A stretch of 64,000 nt of DNA from JBBSBL01 sp038251325. Lineage in GTDB: Bacteria > Actinomycetota > Thermoleophilia > Solirubrobacterales > Solirubrobacteraceae. The notes under the pieces were generated by a model, which saw only the letters and a program-made list of their open reading frames with translations, was not told the DNA's origin and did not search any database. Both the position numbers and the translations under genes were made by a program. Position 1 is the stretch's first letter; each line of letters begins with the position of its first letter. Below, one piece after another: positions 41,795 through 50,146 of this stretch. The DNA lies in NCBI GenBank assembly GCA_038251325.1, contig JBBSBL010000004.1:1-64000 (forward strand). Direction: 5' to 3'.

Positions 41795-42862
41795 ATGCGT
41801 CCCCTCTCCGCCCTGGCCACCGCCTGCTGCGCCCTGCTCCTGGCCGCCGCCCCCCCCGCGCTCGCGGACGACCCGCCGGCCGCCGGGAGCGGCGCCGTCG
41901 CCACGCCGGCCGCGAGCCAGACGACCCCCGCGCCCGCGCCGAAGCCCAAGGCGAAGGCCAACCCCAAGCGGACGCGTCGCCGCGCCGCGCCACTCGGCGG
42001 CACGCTGAAGCTCCGGCTCCTCGGCCCACTGCGGACCCGCACCCACGCCTGGGCGCTCACCGGGCAGGCGCTTCGCCTCCGCGGCGTCGTCACCCGCTTC
42101 GCTCCCGGCCAGCGGGTCACGCTGCGGATCTGGCGCGGGCGCCGGCTCGTGCGGATCATCACCCCGCGCGTCTTCCCGTCCGCGTCGCGCCGCTTCGGCC
42201 GCTTCTCGGTCCGCTTCGCGAGTCACAACGCCGGCCGCCTCACGATCGGCGGCATCAAGCCGGCGACCCGGCGCCAGATCCGGATGGTCGCCGCGCCGGT
42301 CGGCGCGAGCGTCGTCACCGGCGGGGGCGACGGGGCGTCGGTCGCCGCGCTGCAGGCCGGCCTGGCCCGGCTCGGCTACTGGACCCCGCGCTCGGGTCGC
42401 CTCGACGCCGGCACCGGCCGGGCGCTCATGGCCTTCCGCAAGGTCAACGGGATGGCCCGGACCTACGGCTCGAGCCGCGGCATCGTCGGGATGGTGCTGA
42501 GCGGCCAGGGCGCCTTCCGCGCCCGCTACCCCGGCCTCGGCAAGCACGTCGAGGCCGATCTCGCCCGGCAGGTGCTCGTCTTCCTCTACGGCGGGCGGGT
42601 CCACCAGATCTTCGGCATCAGCTCCGGCAAGCCCTCGACGCCGACGGTGCTCGGCACCTTCCGCTTCTACAGCCGCGAGCTCGGCACCAACAGCCACGGG
42701 ATGGTCGACTCGAGCTACTTCTATGGCGGCTACGCGGTGCACGGCTACTTCGACGTCCCGCCCTACGCGGCGAGCCACGGCTGCCTGCGGACCTGGATCC
42801 CCAACGCGCGGCAGATCCACGACTGGATCCGCGTCGGGGACCCGATCTCGGTCTACTCGTAG
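41795..42862 (+). CDS. secreted L,D-transpeptidase with peptidoglycan-binding domain
   Basis: 355 residues. Signal peptide 1-24 (LATACCALLLAAAPPALA), Pro/Ala/Lys linker, a beta-type domain (70-170), a peptidoglycan-binding repeat (SVAALQAGLARLGYWTPRSG) and a YkuD catalytic domain ending in YAASHGCLRTWIPNARQIHD with the His/Cys active site. Forms 3-3 cross-links or attaches proteins to peptidoglycan. ATG 41795 gives a classic signal peptide; an upstream GTG 41759, coupled to the mini-cistron, would add 12 residues. Confidence 0.9.
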   Translation: MRPLSALATACCALLLAAAPPALADDPPAAGSGAVATPAASQTTPAPAPKPKAKANPKRTRRRAAPLGGTLKLRLLGPLRTRTHAWALTGQALRLRGVVTRFAPGQRVTLRIWRGRRLVRIITPRVFPSASRRFGRFSVRFASHNAGRLTIGGIKPATRRQIRMVAAPVGASVVTGGGDGASVAALQAGLARLGYWTPRSGRLDAGTGRALMAFRKVNGMARTYGSSRGIVGMVLSGQGAFRARYPGLGKHVEADLARQVLVFLYGGRVHQIFGISSGKPSTPTVLGTFRFYSRELGTNSHGMVDSSYFYGGYAVHGYFDVPPYAASHGCLRTWIPNARQIHDWIRVGDPISVYS

Positions 42863-42872
42863 GGCGCGGAGG

Positions 42873-43247
42873 TCAGGCGCGGCCGGCGGAGTACCGCGCG
42901 AGGTAGCCGAGCCCGAAGCCGTAGACGAGCAGGGCGAGGAGGGTCGGCACGGTCTCGCGCACCCAGGCGCTCTTCGCCGTCTCCGCGACCGCGTCGAACG
43001 GGCTGCGGAGCTTCGACGCGACCTCGTCGATGAAGCGCCGCGGCTGCGCCGGCTTCTTGGTCACGACCTGCGGGACGTTGAAGCCCTGGTCGACGACGAC
43101 GGCCTGCGTGTGCTTCGAGGCGCCGCTGAACTCGTCGGTCGCGAAGAGCACGAAGCTCGCCAGCACGAAGAGGCTGGCGGCGACCGAGACGATCCAGATC
43201 CCGCGGGAGACCACGTCCTCGGCATCGGCCGGGAACCGGGCTAGCAT
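42873..43247 (-). CDS. two-helix membrane protein of unknown function
   Basis: 124 residues: TM1 GIWIVSVAASLFVLASFVLF, an external loop of about 60 residues with lysines and prolines, and TM2 near the C-terminus (VPTLLALLVYGFGLGYLARY). ATG 43247 preferred over the in-frame start at 43277. Tail-to-tail with the L,D-transpeptidase (10-bp gap) and divergent from pyrE. No family recognised. Confidence 0.75.
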   Translation of the reverse strand: MLARFPADAEDVVSRGIWIVSVAASLFVLASFVLFATDEFSGASKHTQAVVVDQGFNVPQVVTKKPAQPRRFIDEVASKLRSPFDAVAETAKSAWVRETVPTLLALLVYGFGLGYLARYSAGRA

Positions 43248-43294
43248 GAGCGCCGCCCGATGGCGTCCGTCGTCCATCCGTCCACCCCGCCCCG

Positions 43295-43855
43295 GTGAGC
43301 CTCGAAGACGCGCGTGAGGCGCTCGTGGCCGAGCTCCGCGAGCACGCCCTCATCGTCGGCGAGGTGACGCTGACCAGCGGCGCCGTGGCGCAGTACTACG
43401 TCGACGCGAAGCGCGCGATCCTCCGCCCGGCGGGATTCCGCGCGCTGGCCACGCTCGTCGCCGCCCGGGCGGCCGAGTGGCGGGCGGAGGCGGTCGGCGG
43501 CCTCACGATGGGCGCCGACGCCCCGGCCTGCGCGGCCCTCGCCGGCGGGGCCGACGCGCTCGCCTTCTTCGTGCGCAAGGAGGCGAAGGCGCACGGGCTC
43601 CAGCGCCGCGTCGAGGGCCCGCCGCTCGCGCCCGGCACCCGCTGTCTCGTCGTCGAGGACGTTGTCACCACCGGCGGCTCGACCCTGACCGCGATCGACG
43701 CCGTGCGCGAGGCCGGCCTCGAGGTCTGCGGGGTGCTCGCGGTCCTCGACCGCCTCGCCGGCGGCGCCGAGCGGATCCGCGCCGCCGCCGGCGACGCACC
43801 CTACGAGGCGCTGGCCACGATCGACGAGGTGTATCCGGAGCGGGAGGATCGGTAA
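43295..43855 (+). CDS. pyrE: orotate phosphoribosyltransferase
   Basis: 186 residues. PRPP-binding loop CLVVEDVVTTGGSTLTAI, N-terminal ALIVGEVTLTSG with YYVDAKRAIL, and VRKEAKAHGLQRRVEGP catalytic loop. Converts orotate and PRPP to OMP in pyrimidine synthesis. GTG start from alignment. Not linked here to other pyr genes. Confidence 0.95.
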   Translation: MSLEDAREALVAELREHALIVGEVTLTSGAVAQYYVDAKRAILRPAGFRALATLVAARAAEWRAEAVGGLTMGADAPACAALAGGADALAFFVRKEAKAHGLQRRVEGPPLAPGTRCLVVEDVVTTGGSTLTAIDAVREAGLEVCGVLAVLDRLAGGAERIRAAAGDAPYEALATIDEVYPEREDR

Positions 43856-43891
43856 GGGCGCCCGCCATCGACGGGCGACCTTCCTCGCGGA

Positions 43892-43910
43892 CTGAGGGTC
43901 ACGCCCTCAG
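43892..43910 (+). promoter_or_regulatory. operator-like dyad upstream of the antitoxin
   Basis: Perfect 7-bp inverted repeat CTGAGGG / CCCTCAG with a 5-nt centre, placed at the -35 region of the toxin-antitoxin promoter. Antitoxins of this type bind such repeats to repress their own operon. Confidence 0.5.
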
Positions 43911-43931
43911 AGGCGCTCAGCGCTGCTGCGC

Positions 43932-43937
43932 TATTAT
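43932..43937 (+). promoter_or_regulatory. -10 TATTAT of the toxin-antitoxin operon
   Basis: TATTAT ends 6 nt before the GTG start at 43944, so the message is predicted to be leaderless. Confidence 0.5.
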
Positions 43938-43943
43938 CGCGCT

Positions 43944-44180
43944 GTGGCAACCATCCAGATCCGAGAGATTCCCGAGCCGGCATACGAGGTCCTTCGGCGC
44001 CGGGCTCGGGGACGGGGGCAGTCGATCCAGGCCTACATGCGGGAGCAGGTCCTCGAGATGGCCGGCCGTCCGAGCAATGAGGAGGCGCTCGAGTCGATCG
44101 AGGCGATCATCGGCCAAGACGCCGATCGCTCGCCGGCGCCAGAGACGATCGTCCGGGACCTCTCGGCGGACCGTCGCTGA
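43944..44180 (+). CDS. FitA/VapB-like ribbon-helix-helix antitoxin
   Basis: 78 residues. The RHH domain IQIREIPEPAYEVLRRRARG is followed by the helix QSIQAYMREQVLEMAGRPS, typical of FitA (Arc-like) antitoxins, and a C-terminal toxin-binding tail. Ends 4 bp before the PIN toxin gene. Protects against the toxin and represses the operon through the upstream dyad. Confidence 0.85.
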   Translation: MATIQIREIPEPAYEVLRRRARGRGQSIQAYMREQVLEMAGRPSNEEALESIEAIIGQDADRSPAPETIVRDLSADRR

Positions 44181-44184
44181 CCGG

Positions 44185-44592
44185 GTGGCGGCTGTCCTGG
44201 ATGCCTCGGCGCTGATCTACGCCGTGCGGTCCGGGGCGCCGAGCGCCGCGGCCCTGCGGAGGCGGCTGGTCCGAGACACGTTGCACGCCCCGCACCTCAT
44301 CGACGCGGAGACCGGGAACGTCCTGCGCCGGCACGTCCTCGCGGGTGACCTGCCACCGAGGGACGCCATGACACTGCTGAGCGACGCCGCCGCTCTGGTC
44401 GATCTGCGCTATGAGACGACGGGCGCGCTGCGCCGGGCGGCCTGGGACCTGCGCGACAACCTCTCGTTCTACGACGGGCTGTACGTCGCGCTGGCGCAGG
44501 CTCTCGACCTCCCGCTGCTGACCGTCGACGCGAAGCTGACCCGCACCCCGAAGCTCCCGTGCGCCGTCGAGCTCGTCGCGACGAGCGGGTGA
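44185..44592 (+). CDS. VapC/FitB-like PIN-domain ribonuclease toxin
   Basis: 135 residues from GTG 44185. The four acidic active-site residues are D6 (VLDASALIYAV), E42 (DAETGNVLRR), D97 (NLSFYDGLYVALAQ) and D115 (LLTVDAKL). Magnesium-dependent RNase that cuts tRNA or rRNA in characterised relatives. Located 72 bp from the tRNA-derived repeat that borders the accessory island. Confidence 0.88.
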   Translation: MAAVLDASALIYAVRSGAPSAAALRRRLVRDTLHAPHLIDAETGNVLRRHVLAGDLPPRDAMTLLSDAAALVDLRYETTGALRRAAWDLRDNLSFYDGLYVALAQALDLPLLTVDAKLTRTPKLPCAVELVATSG

Positions 44593-44991
44593 TCCCGACG
44601 AGCGGCCGGAGGACGGGGCGCCACGCGACCACTCGTCGCGCGGCAAGCCAGGGGAAACCGCATGCCCCGACCTGGATTCGAACCAGGGGCCTACTCCTTA
44701 GGAAGGACGCCGAGCGGCTTCTGGCGATGTCTTGCGTGCGGGAACGCGCTGCAAATTCCCACCTCCCGCAGATGTCAGGAGAGATGCGGCGGCAGAGCAT
44801 CCACCGCCTAGATCTGCCTGAGCTTACTAAGCGAAACGGGCATATCCCTTATCTAGATCACGGGCAAGACAGGAAACCCTTTCTAACGCGCATCGCGGAC
44901 CCAGGCGTGCAAAACCGCCCTTCCAAATTAGCTCTCGGCAGGACAGGTTCTGGCCCGATGCCAATCCCGCTGAACGATCAATCGGGCAGAA
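44593..44991. other. 399-bp gene-free stretch at the left edge of the island
   Basis: Contains the 40-bp tRNA-Arg-derived repeat (44664-44703) and then, to about 44990, sequence that is visibly richer in A and T than the surroundings with no credible reading frame. I see no promoter or integrase remnant in it. Confidence 0.6.
44664..44703 (-). repeat. left direct repeat: 3' half of tRNA-Arg(CCT)
   Basis: 40 bases identical to 47342-47381: acceptor strand, T-arm, variable loop and anticodon arm up to the anticodon. The 5' half of the tRNA is absent, so this is not a functional gene but an att-like remnant in the same orientation as the intact tRNA. Confidence 0.85.
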
Positions 44992-45774
44992 CTAACCCCG
45001 CAAATCGCGCCGGCGGATGCCCGCCACGGCGATCGCCACAAGGATGAGCGCCAACACCCCCATCACGGCGAGGTCGCTCGCGTCGACGCCGTTGGCGAGC
45101 GGGTCGTGGCCGGAGTAGTAATAGAAGGGCGAGAGGTACTTCAGCCACTCAAGCGCGCCGACCAGAGGCGCGAAGCCGTTGATCAGGAAGGCGAGCACCC
45201 CGAAGCCGGCGGCCCCCCCGAGTGCCACGGCCCTCTGCCCGGTGGCGGCGCCGAGTGCCAGCCCCAGCGCCCCGAGCACCAGGCCGAAGAAGACCAGGTG
45301 AAGCGACTCGGCCGCGAGATCGCCGGCGCCGATTCCGCCCCCGGCGAGGGCGACGGCGGCCACCAGACCTGCCCAGTTGACCGCGCCCATCGCCAGCACC
45401 GCGAGCGCGACAGCCGCGGCCTTGCCCAGAACAGCGCCCGAGCGCTGCAGCGGGTGGGCGAGGATCAGGGCGAGGATGCCGTCCTCCTCCTCGCCTGCGG
45501 TCGAGCCCGCGGCGATCGCCACCGCGACCCCGCCGACGATCAGCGGGGCGAGGATCGAGACGGCCTCCGCCTTCAGGTAGCCGTTCAGGGTGCCGTAGTC
45601 GGCGCCCCCGAGCAGGTTGCTGACGCCCTCGCCGACCTTGAGTTGCCCGAAGGTGCCGCCGATCGAGGGGAAGAGGGCACCGAGCATCAACAGGAAGGCG
45701 AACAGCGCGGCGGCGGCGATTGCCGTCATCCGCCAGCGCAGGCGCAGCTCGAGCTCGCAGGTCGGGATGCTCAT
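44992..45774 (-). CDS. ABC-2 type exporter permease (island)
   Basis: 260 residues with six helices: TAIAAAALFAFLLMLGALFP, AVSILAPLIVGGVAVAIAAG, AAAVALAVLAMGAVNWAGLV and so on. STAGEEEDGILALILAHPLQ after TM2 is the coupling region of ABC-2 permeases. Overlaps its ATPase by 4 bp. Cargo unknown; such pairs often export antibiotics or lipids. Confidence 0.88.
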   Translation of the reverse strand: MSIPTCELELRLRWRMTAIAAAALFAFLLMLGALFPSIGGTFGQLKVGEGVSNLLGGADYGTLNGYLKAEAVSILAPLIVGGVAVAIAAGSTAGEEEDGILALILAHPLQRSGAVLGKAAAVALAVLAMGAVNWAGLVAAVALAGGGIGAGDLAAESLHLVFFGLVLGALGLALGAATGQRAVALGGAAGFGVLAFLINGFAPLVGALEWLKYLSPFYYYSGHDPLANGVDASDLAVMGVLALILVAIAVAGIRRRDLRG

Positions 45775-46673
45775 ACCGCCTCCTCGTCCCGGTAGAAGCG
45801 CAGAAAGATCTCCTCGAGGGCGTCCTCGCGGCTGCGGATCGAGCGGACCTCGTGCCGTGCGGCGGCCTTGATCAGGGCATCCGTCGAACCCTCGAAGGCG
45901 ACCGTCATGTGCGTGGCGTTGACCTCGACCCCGCGCACCTCCGGCAGGGCCCGGAACTCCTCTGCCGGAGCGGGCTCGGCGAACTCGATCTCCAGGCGCT
46001 GCACCGCGACCGAGCGCAGGTTCTCGATCGAGTCGACCACGGCCAGGCGGCCCTCGCGCAAGACGGCGACGCGGTGGGTGACCCGCTCGACCTCCGAGAG
46101 GGTGTGGGAGGAGAGGAACACCGTGCGTCCCTGCGAGCTGACCTCCGCCAGCAGGGCGTGGAAGCTCTGTTGGACCAGCGGGTCGAGCCCGGCGATCGGC
46201 TCGTCGAGGATCAGCAACTCGGGCTCGTGCATGAAGGCCTGGATCAAGCCGATCTTCTGCCGGTTTCCGGTCGAGAGCTCGCGCACCGGGCGGTCGAGCT
46301 GGGCGTCGAAGCGATCCGCCAGCGAGTCGCGCACCCGCCGCTCGACCCCGCCACGAAGCTTGGCCAGGTAGTCGAGCGCGTCCGCCCCGCTCAGCTTCGG
46401 ATAGAGAGCGAAGTCGCCGGGCAGGAAGCCGACCCGGCGGCGGATCTCGAGGCTGCGGCGCTGGGTGTCGAGACCGAGCATCCGCGCCGAGCCGGAGGTC
46501 GGCTCGATCAGGTCCAGCAGCAACCGCATCGTCGTCGACTTGCCCGCCCCGTTTGGCCCGAGGAAGCCGAAGACCTCCCCTCGCTCGACCTCGAGGTCGA
46601 GGTCGAAGAGGCCGTGGCCGGAGCCGTAGTCCTTGGAGAGGCCCTCGGTGCGGATGGCGGCGTCCTCACTCAT
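45771..46673 (-). CDS. ABC exporter ATPase (island)
   Basis: 300 residues. Walker A FLGPNGAGKSTTMRLL, Q-loop region VGFLPGDFALYPKLSG, signature LSTGNRQKIGLIQAF, Walker B LLILDEPIAGLDP, H-loop LSSHTLSEVE, and a C-terminal regulatory domain of about 80 residues. Drives the partner permease. The ATG lies at the truncated end of the transposase pseudogene, with no clear ribosome-binding site, so its expression may depend on a promoter donated by the remnant. Confidence 0.9.
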   Translation of the reverse strand: MSEDAAIRTEGLSKDYGSGHGLFDLDLEVERGEVFGFLGPNGAGKSTTMRLLLDLIEPTSGSARMLGLDTQRRSLEIRRRVGFLPGDFALYPKLSGADALDYLAKLRGGVERRVRDSLADRFDAQLDRPVRELSTGNRQKIGLIQAFMHEPELLILDEPIAGLDPLVQQSFHALLAEVSSQGRTVFLSSHTLSEVERVTHRVAVLREGRLAVVDSIENLRSVAVQRLEIEFAEPAPAEEFRALPEVRGVEVNATHMTVAFEGSTDALIKAAARHEVRSIRSREDALEEIFLRFYRDEEAV

Positions 46674-47269
46674 CAGGGCGCCGCCCTCGCGTTCTCGAGA
46701 CCGGCCGCCCGACCGGCTTTTTGCCTTCCGCCAGCCGTTCGGGGCGACCGCTCGGCGTGCCCTCCGACTCGTCCCGCTCGCGACGCTCGGCCTCGAGCTC
46801 GCGCGCGGTCCGCCTCAGCCACTCCCGGCGAGCGCGGGAATCGCGAAGCTCCGCTGGGAGCTCGCCCCCCGCGCGCGGAGCCGTAGAGCTCATCCTCGCG
46901 GGCATCCACCTCGGCCGCCTCCTCGAGGACCTCGCGAGCGACCTGCTCATAGGTCGGATTGCGCTGACCCGAGGCGTTCGCCGCGATCACCCGGAACGCG
47001 ACATCCTCACGACAGCGACTCTCGATCCGCCGAGCCGAGCGCTCCCCAACCGCATAGGCGTAACTCAACAGCGCCACCATCATCGCCGGATCATGCGCCG
47101 CCCGGCCATGCCCGTCGACACGATACGCGCGATAAAACGCGCCGAGATCGAACTCCTCGACCGCCTCGATCACCAACCACGCCAGGTGGCCCGGATCCAG
47201 CCACTCGCGCAGACTCGGCGGCATCAAGAAACACTGATCACGACCGCACTCAATGAAGTTCTGCGGCAT
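46666..47269 (-). pseudogene. IS1182-like transposase remnant
   Basis: Starts intact: FIECGRDQCFLMPPSLREWL, GAFYRAYRVDGHGRAAHDPA, MMVALLSYAYAVGERSARRI and CREDVAFRVIAAN, the N-terminal domain of IS1182-family transposases. The frame then jumps to ASGQRNPTYEQVAREVLEEA, normally about 90 residues further on, so an internal in-frame deletion occurred. A run of six C at 46865-46870 carries a one-base insertion; the other frame continues the family sequence (GGELPAELRDSRARREWLRR). The catalytic C-terminal part is absent. Confidence 0.85.
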
Positions 47270-47340
47270 CCACCAATCGTCCCGCCGACCCCAGACGGAG
47301 CTCGGTTTGCGCGCCAGGATCTATGAAAATTTAATGCTTA

Positions 47341-47415
<75 letters not shown>

Positions 47416-47515
47416 TTGTGCTCTGCATCAGGCCTTCCCGTCTGCCGCCCTGACAGGCACATCGTTGCATGGCACAGCCGCGGCACGCCGTCGAGGTGGG
47501 CGAGTAGCTGAGCCT

Positions 47516-47644
47516 CGGAAGATCGTACCGGCGGTTCGGCGGCACCCGGCGATTGGCGTTGTCTATCTGGCGGTCAAGTTCTGGGATCGCACGCTCGGCC
47601 AGATCGAGACCGAGAGCCCCTACGACTCCACCGATGACGGCTGA
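47516..47644 (+). pseudogene. possible 3' fragment of a lost gene
   Basis: Open frame ending at TGA 47642-47644 reading RKIVPAVRRHPAIGVVYLAV then KFWDRTLGQIETESPYDSTD. Composition looks protein-like, but no start codon or ribosome-binding site is in frame upstream. May be the C-terminus of a gene cut off when the island inserted or was rearranged. The rest of 47416-47653 holds nothing recognisable. Confidence 0.3.
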
Positions 47645-47653
47645 TCGAGGCGC

Positions 47654-48817
47654 TCAGCGGGCCGGCTCCGCGAGCAGGGTGATCGCCAGCAGGACGATCG
47701 CGAGGGCCGCGTAGCCGCCCCGCCGCGCCACCGAGTCGCAGGTGCGCACGGCGATCAGGCACTGCAGGCAGTAGTAGGCGGCGAAGGCGCGTGAGGCGAC
47801 GGCGATGATCGTGAACGTCGGCACCGTCGCGGCAAGTGCGATCGCGACGCCGCCGCTGACGGCGTAGGCACGGCGACCGCCGGCGGCGCGCGGATAGAGG
47901 GTGTGCAGGTTGCCGCTCGCCGCCACGGTGTCGGCCGTTGCCGCGCTGAACTGGCTGAGCACCGCAGCGCCGACGAGCGGCAGCGAGAGCAGAGGCGCCA
48001 CCCGAGCGGTGATGTCGAGCAGGTCGGAGTCGACGCCCGAGCCGCTGCCGAGACCCATCAGCGGCGTCGCCGCGGCGGTGAAGCCGATGTAGATCGGGGT
48101 TGCGACCAGCTGCGAGAAACGACAGGCGCGGACCCGGGTCTCGCGGTCGAACTCCTCGCCGAGGTAGCGAACCGTCTCAAAGCCCTGGACGGTGATCAAG
48201 ATCCCTCCGAGGATCAGCAGCATCTCGATCAGGCCGCCGCCGGGGACCGGCGGTAGGTCGAGGCCGCTGCCGAGCAGATCACCCGCGTCGCTGAGTACGA
48301 ACGTGGCGCCGAGTACGGTGACCAGCGTCAACACCGCGGCGAGGGCGAGACGGTCGAGACGGTCAAGGCCGTCGAAGCCCCGGGCGAGCCCGATCGCGAC
48401 GATCAGCGCGATCGCGGCGCAGGCGATGACTCGCTGAATCAGTTCGGAATCACTGCCCGAGAAGCTGACCATGTACTCGGCCATGATCCGCACGTAGAGG
48501 CCGACCGAGATGACATAGGCAACGACGATCACACGGTCGCTCCACTTCTCCAGCGAGCGGGTGCCGTGATCGAGCGTGTCGTCGGCCGCCATCGCCTCGA
48601 CTGTGGCGACGTTGTGGCGGATGGCCGCGCCGACGAGCCAGGCGAATATGCAGACGCCGGTGATCGCGACGACGGCGAGGCTCCCGACCGTGCGCTCGAG
48701 AACCGGCACGATGATCAGGAAGCCGCTACCGAAGATCGAGGCGAGCGGCGTCACCGATGCTCGCATCACCTCGCCGGCGCCGTCGCTCCCGCCGGTCAGC
48801 CAACGCAGCAGCGGCAC
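47654..48817 (-). CDS. APC-superfamily-like permease
   Basis: 387 residues, ten or so membrane helices. N-terminal helix SIFGSGFLIIVPVLERTVGS contains the G-S-G unwound segment of APC transporters; GFETVRYLGEEFDRETRVRA resembles the loop after TM6 in amino-acid permeases. GTG start assumed. Shorter than a usual 12-helix APC protein. Substrate unknown. It faces the neighbouring remnant and diverges from the peptide transporter. Confidence 0.78.
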   Translation of the reverse strand: MPLLRWLTGGSDGAGEVMRASVTPLASIFGSGFLIIVPVLERTVGSLAVVAITGVCIFAWLVGAAIRHNVATVEAMAADDTLDHGTRSLEKWSDRVIVVAYVISVGLYVRIMAEYMVSFSGSDSELIQRVIACAAIALIVAIGLARGFDGLDRLDRLALAAVLTLVTVLGATFVLSDAGDLLGSGLDLPPVPGGGLIEMLLILGGILITVQGFETVRYLGEEFDRETRVRACRFSQLVATPIYIGFTAAATPLMGLGSGSGVDSDLLDITARVAPLLSLPLVGAAVLSQFSAATADTVAASGNLHTLYPRAAGGRRAYAVSGGVAIALAATVPTFTIIAVASRAFAAYYCLQCLIAVRTCDSVARRGGYAALAIVLLAITLLAEPAR

Positions 48818-48913
48818 CGCAGGGATTCAAGCAGCCACGTGGGCGGCTCGCGATATCGGTGGCAGGGCGCTGTGCCGGTGGGCGCATCCCTGGGCGCCGC
48901 CCCGATGACGCGA

Positions 48914-48943
48914 ATGACGCGGACAGCGCGCCGAGAGTAGGGT
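48914..48943 (+). promoter_or_regulatory. possible promoter of the peptide-transporter operon
   Basis: ATGACG (48914-48919) and TAGGGT (48938-48943) are separated by 18 nt. A 10-bp palindrome ATTGCGCAAT lies downstream at 49002-49011. The 283-bp gap 48818-49100 otherwise shows nothing. Confidence 0.35.
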
Positions 48944-49100
48944 CCGCGAGCGCGCAGACGCCGCCCGGCGGCCCGCGCAGGGGATCGGCCGGGGGCGACG
49001 AATTGCGCAATCGAACGGGAGACGTGCGAAGCGAGGACACGACAGCCATCGGCGCCGCGCGCCGTGAGGTCCGGGCGATCGCTCGGCCCGGAGGCGTGCG

Positions 49101-50084
49101 ATGAGCACCGGCGGCGGGATCCTTGGCGAGGCGTTCCAGGAGGAGGTCGGCGCCGAGCCGGTCGGCAAGGCCGAGATCGCCGCGCGCTCGCCCGCGCGGC
49201 TCATGTGGTCGCGCCTGCGCGAGGACCGGGTGGCGATGGCCGCGCTGGTCTTCATCGGCCTGCTGATCGTCGTGGCGATCTTCGCGCCCCAGATCGTCGA
49301 ACTCGTCGGGGCGCCACCGCCGAACAAGCTCGACCGCTCCGCGCTCGACTCCTTCGGCACGCCAACCGGCCCGTCCTCCGACCACCTGTTCGGCGTCGAC
49401 ACCCTCGGGCGCGACGTGTTCGCGCGAACGATCTACGGCGCCCGGGTCTCGCTGTATGTCGCGATCGTCGCCACCGGGATCGCGACGATCATCGGGGTCG
49501 TGCTCGGCCTCTGGTCCGGCTTCTACCGCGGCTGGGCCGACACGCTGATCTCCCGCTTCATGGACGTGCTGCTCGCCTTCCCGGTGCTCCTGCTCGCGAT
49601 CGGGCTCGCCTCGGCCTGCTCGCTGGGCAACGGCTGCGTCGGTGGGCTCGTCCAGCCCGGGCTGTCGGTGGTGATCGTGGTGATCGCCCTGGTGAGCTGG
49701 CCCTACCTCTCGCGGCTGATCCGGGGGCAGGTGCTCTCGCTGCGCGAGAAGGAGTTCGTCGAGGCCTCGCGCTCGCTCGGCGCGACGAGCTCGCGGATCA
49801 TCTTCCGCGAGGTTCTCCCCAACCTGTGGGCGCCGATCATCGTCTACGCCACGCTCATCATCCCCACCAACGTGCTCTTCGAGGCCGCCCTCTCGTTCCT
49901 CGGCGTCGGCGTGCAGTCGCCGACCGCGAGCTGGGGCGCGATGCTCGCCGACGCCACCGGCAGCTTCGACACGGCCTGGTGGTACCTGTTCTTTCCCGGG
50001 ACCGCCCTCGTGCTGACGGTCCTCGCCTTCAACCTGATCGGGGACGCGCTCTCCGACGCCCTCAACCCGCAGCGCCTGGACTGA
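49101..50084 (+). CDS. peptide/nickel ABC permease (DppC/OppC-like)
   Basis: 327 residues. Cytoplasmic N-terminus, TM1 (AMAALVFIGLLIVVAIFAP), extracellular loop with HLFGVDTLGRDVFARTIYGA, then five helices; EAA-type coupling motif EASRSLGATSSRIIFREVLP. Forms the transmembrane channel with the DppB-like protein. It is unusual in preceding the binding-protein gene. Confidence 0.94.
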   Translation: MSTGGGILGEAFQEEVGAEPVGKAEIAARSPARLMWSRLREDRVAMAALVFIGLLIVVAIFAPQIVELVGAPPPNKLDRSALDSFGTPTGPSSDHLFGVDTLGRDVFARTIYGARVSLYVAIVATGIATIIGVVLGLWSGFYRGWADTLISRFMDVLLAFPVLLLAIGLASACSLGNGCVGGLVQPGLSVVIVVIALVSWPYLSRLIRGQVLSLREKEFVEASRSLGATSSRIIFREVLPNLWAPIIVYATLIIPTNVLFEAALSFLGVGVQSPTASWGAMLADATGSFDTAWWYLFFPGTALVLTVLAFNLIGDALSDALNPQRLD

Positions 50085-50146
50085 TGGCGTCGCGGGCGCG
50101 GACCACCAACCACCTCCGGCGCGCGCCGGGAAGAAAGGAACTCTCG

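Noticed and set aside
44559..45047. Open frame across the left island border
   Set aside because: It reads through the tRNA-derived repeat and AT-richer spacer and overlaps the exporter permease; the translation shows no coherent pattern.
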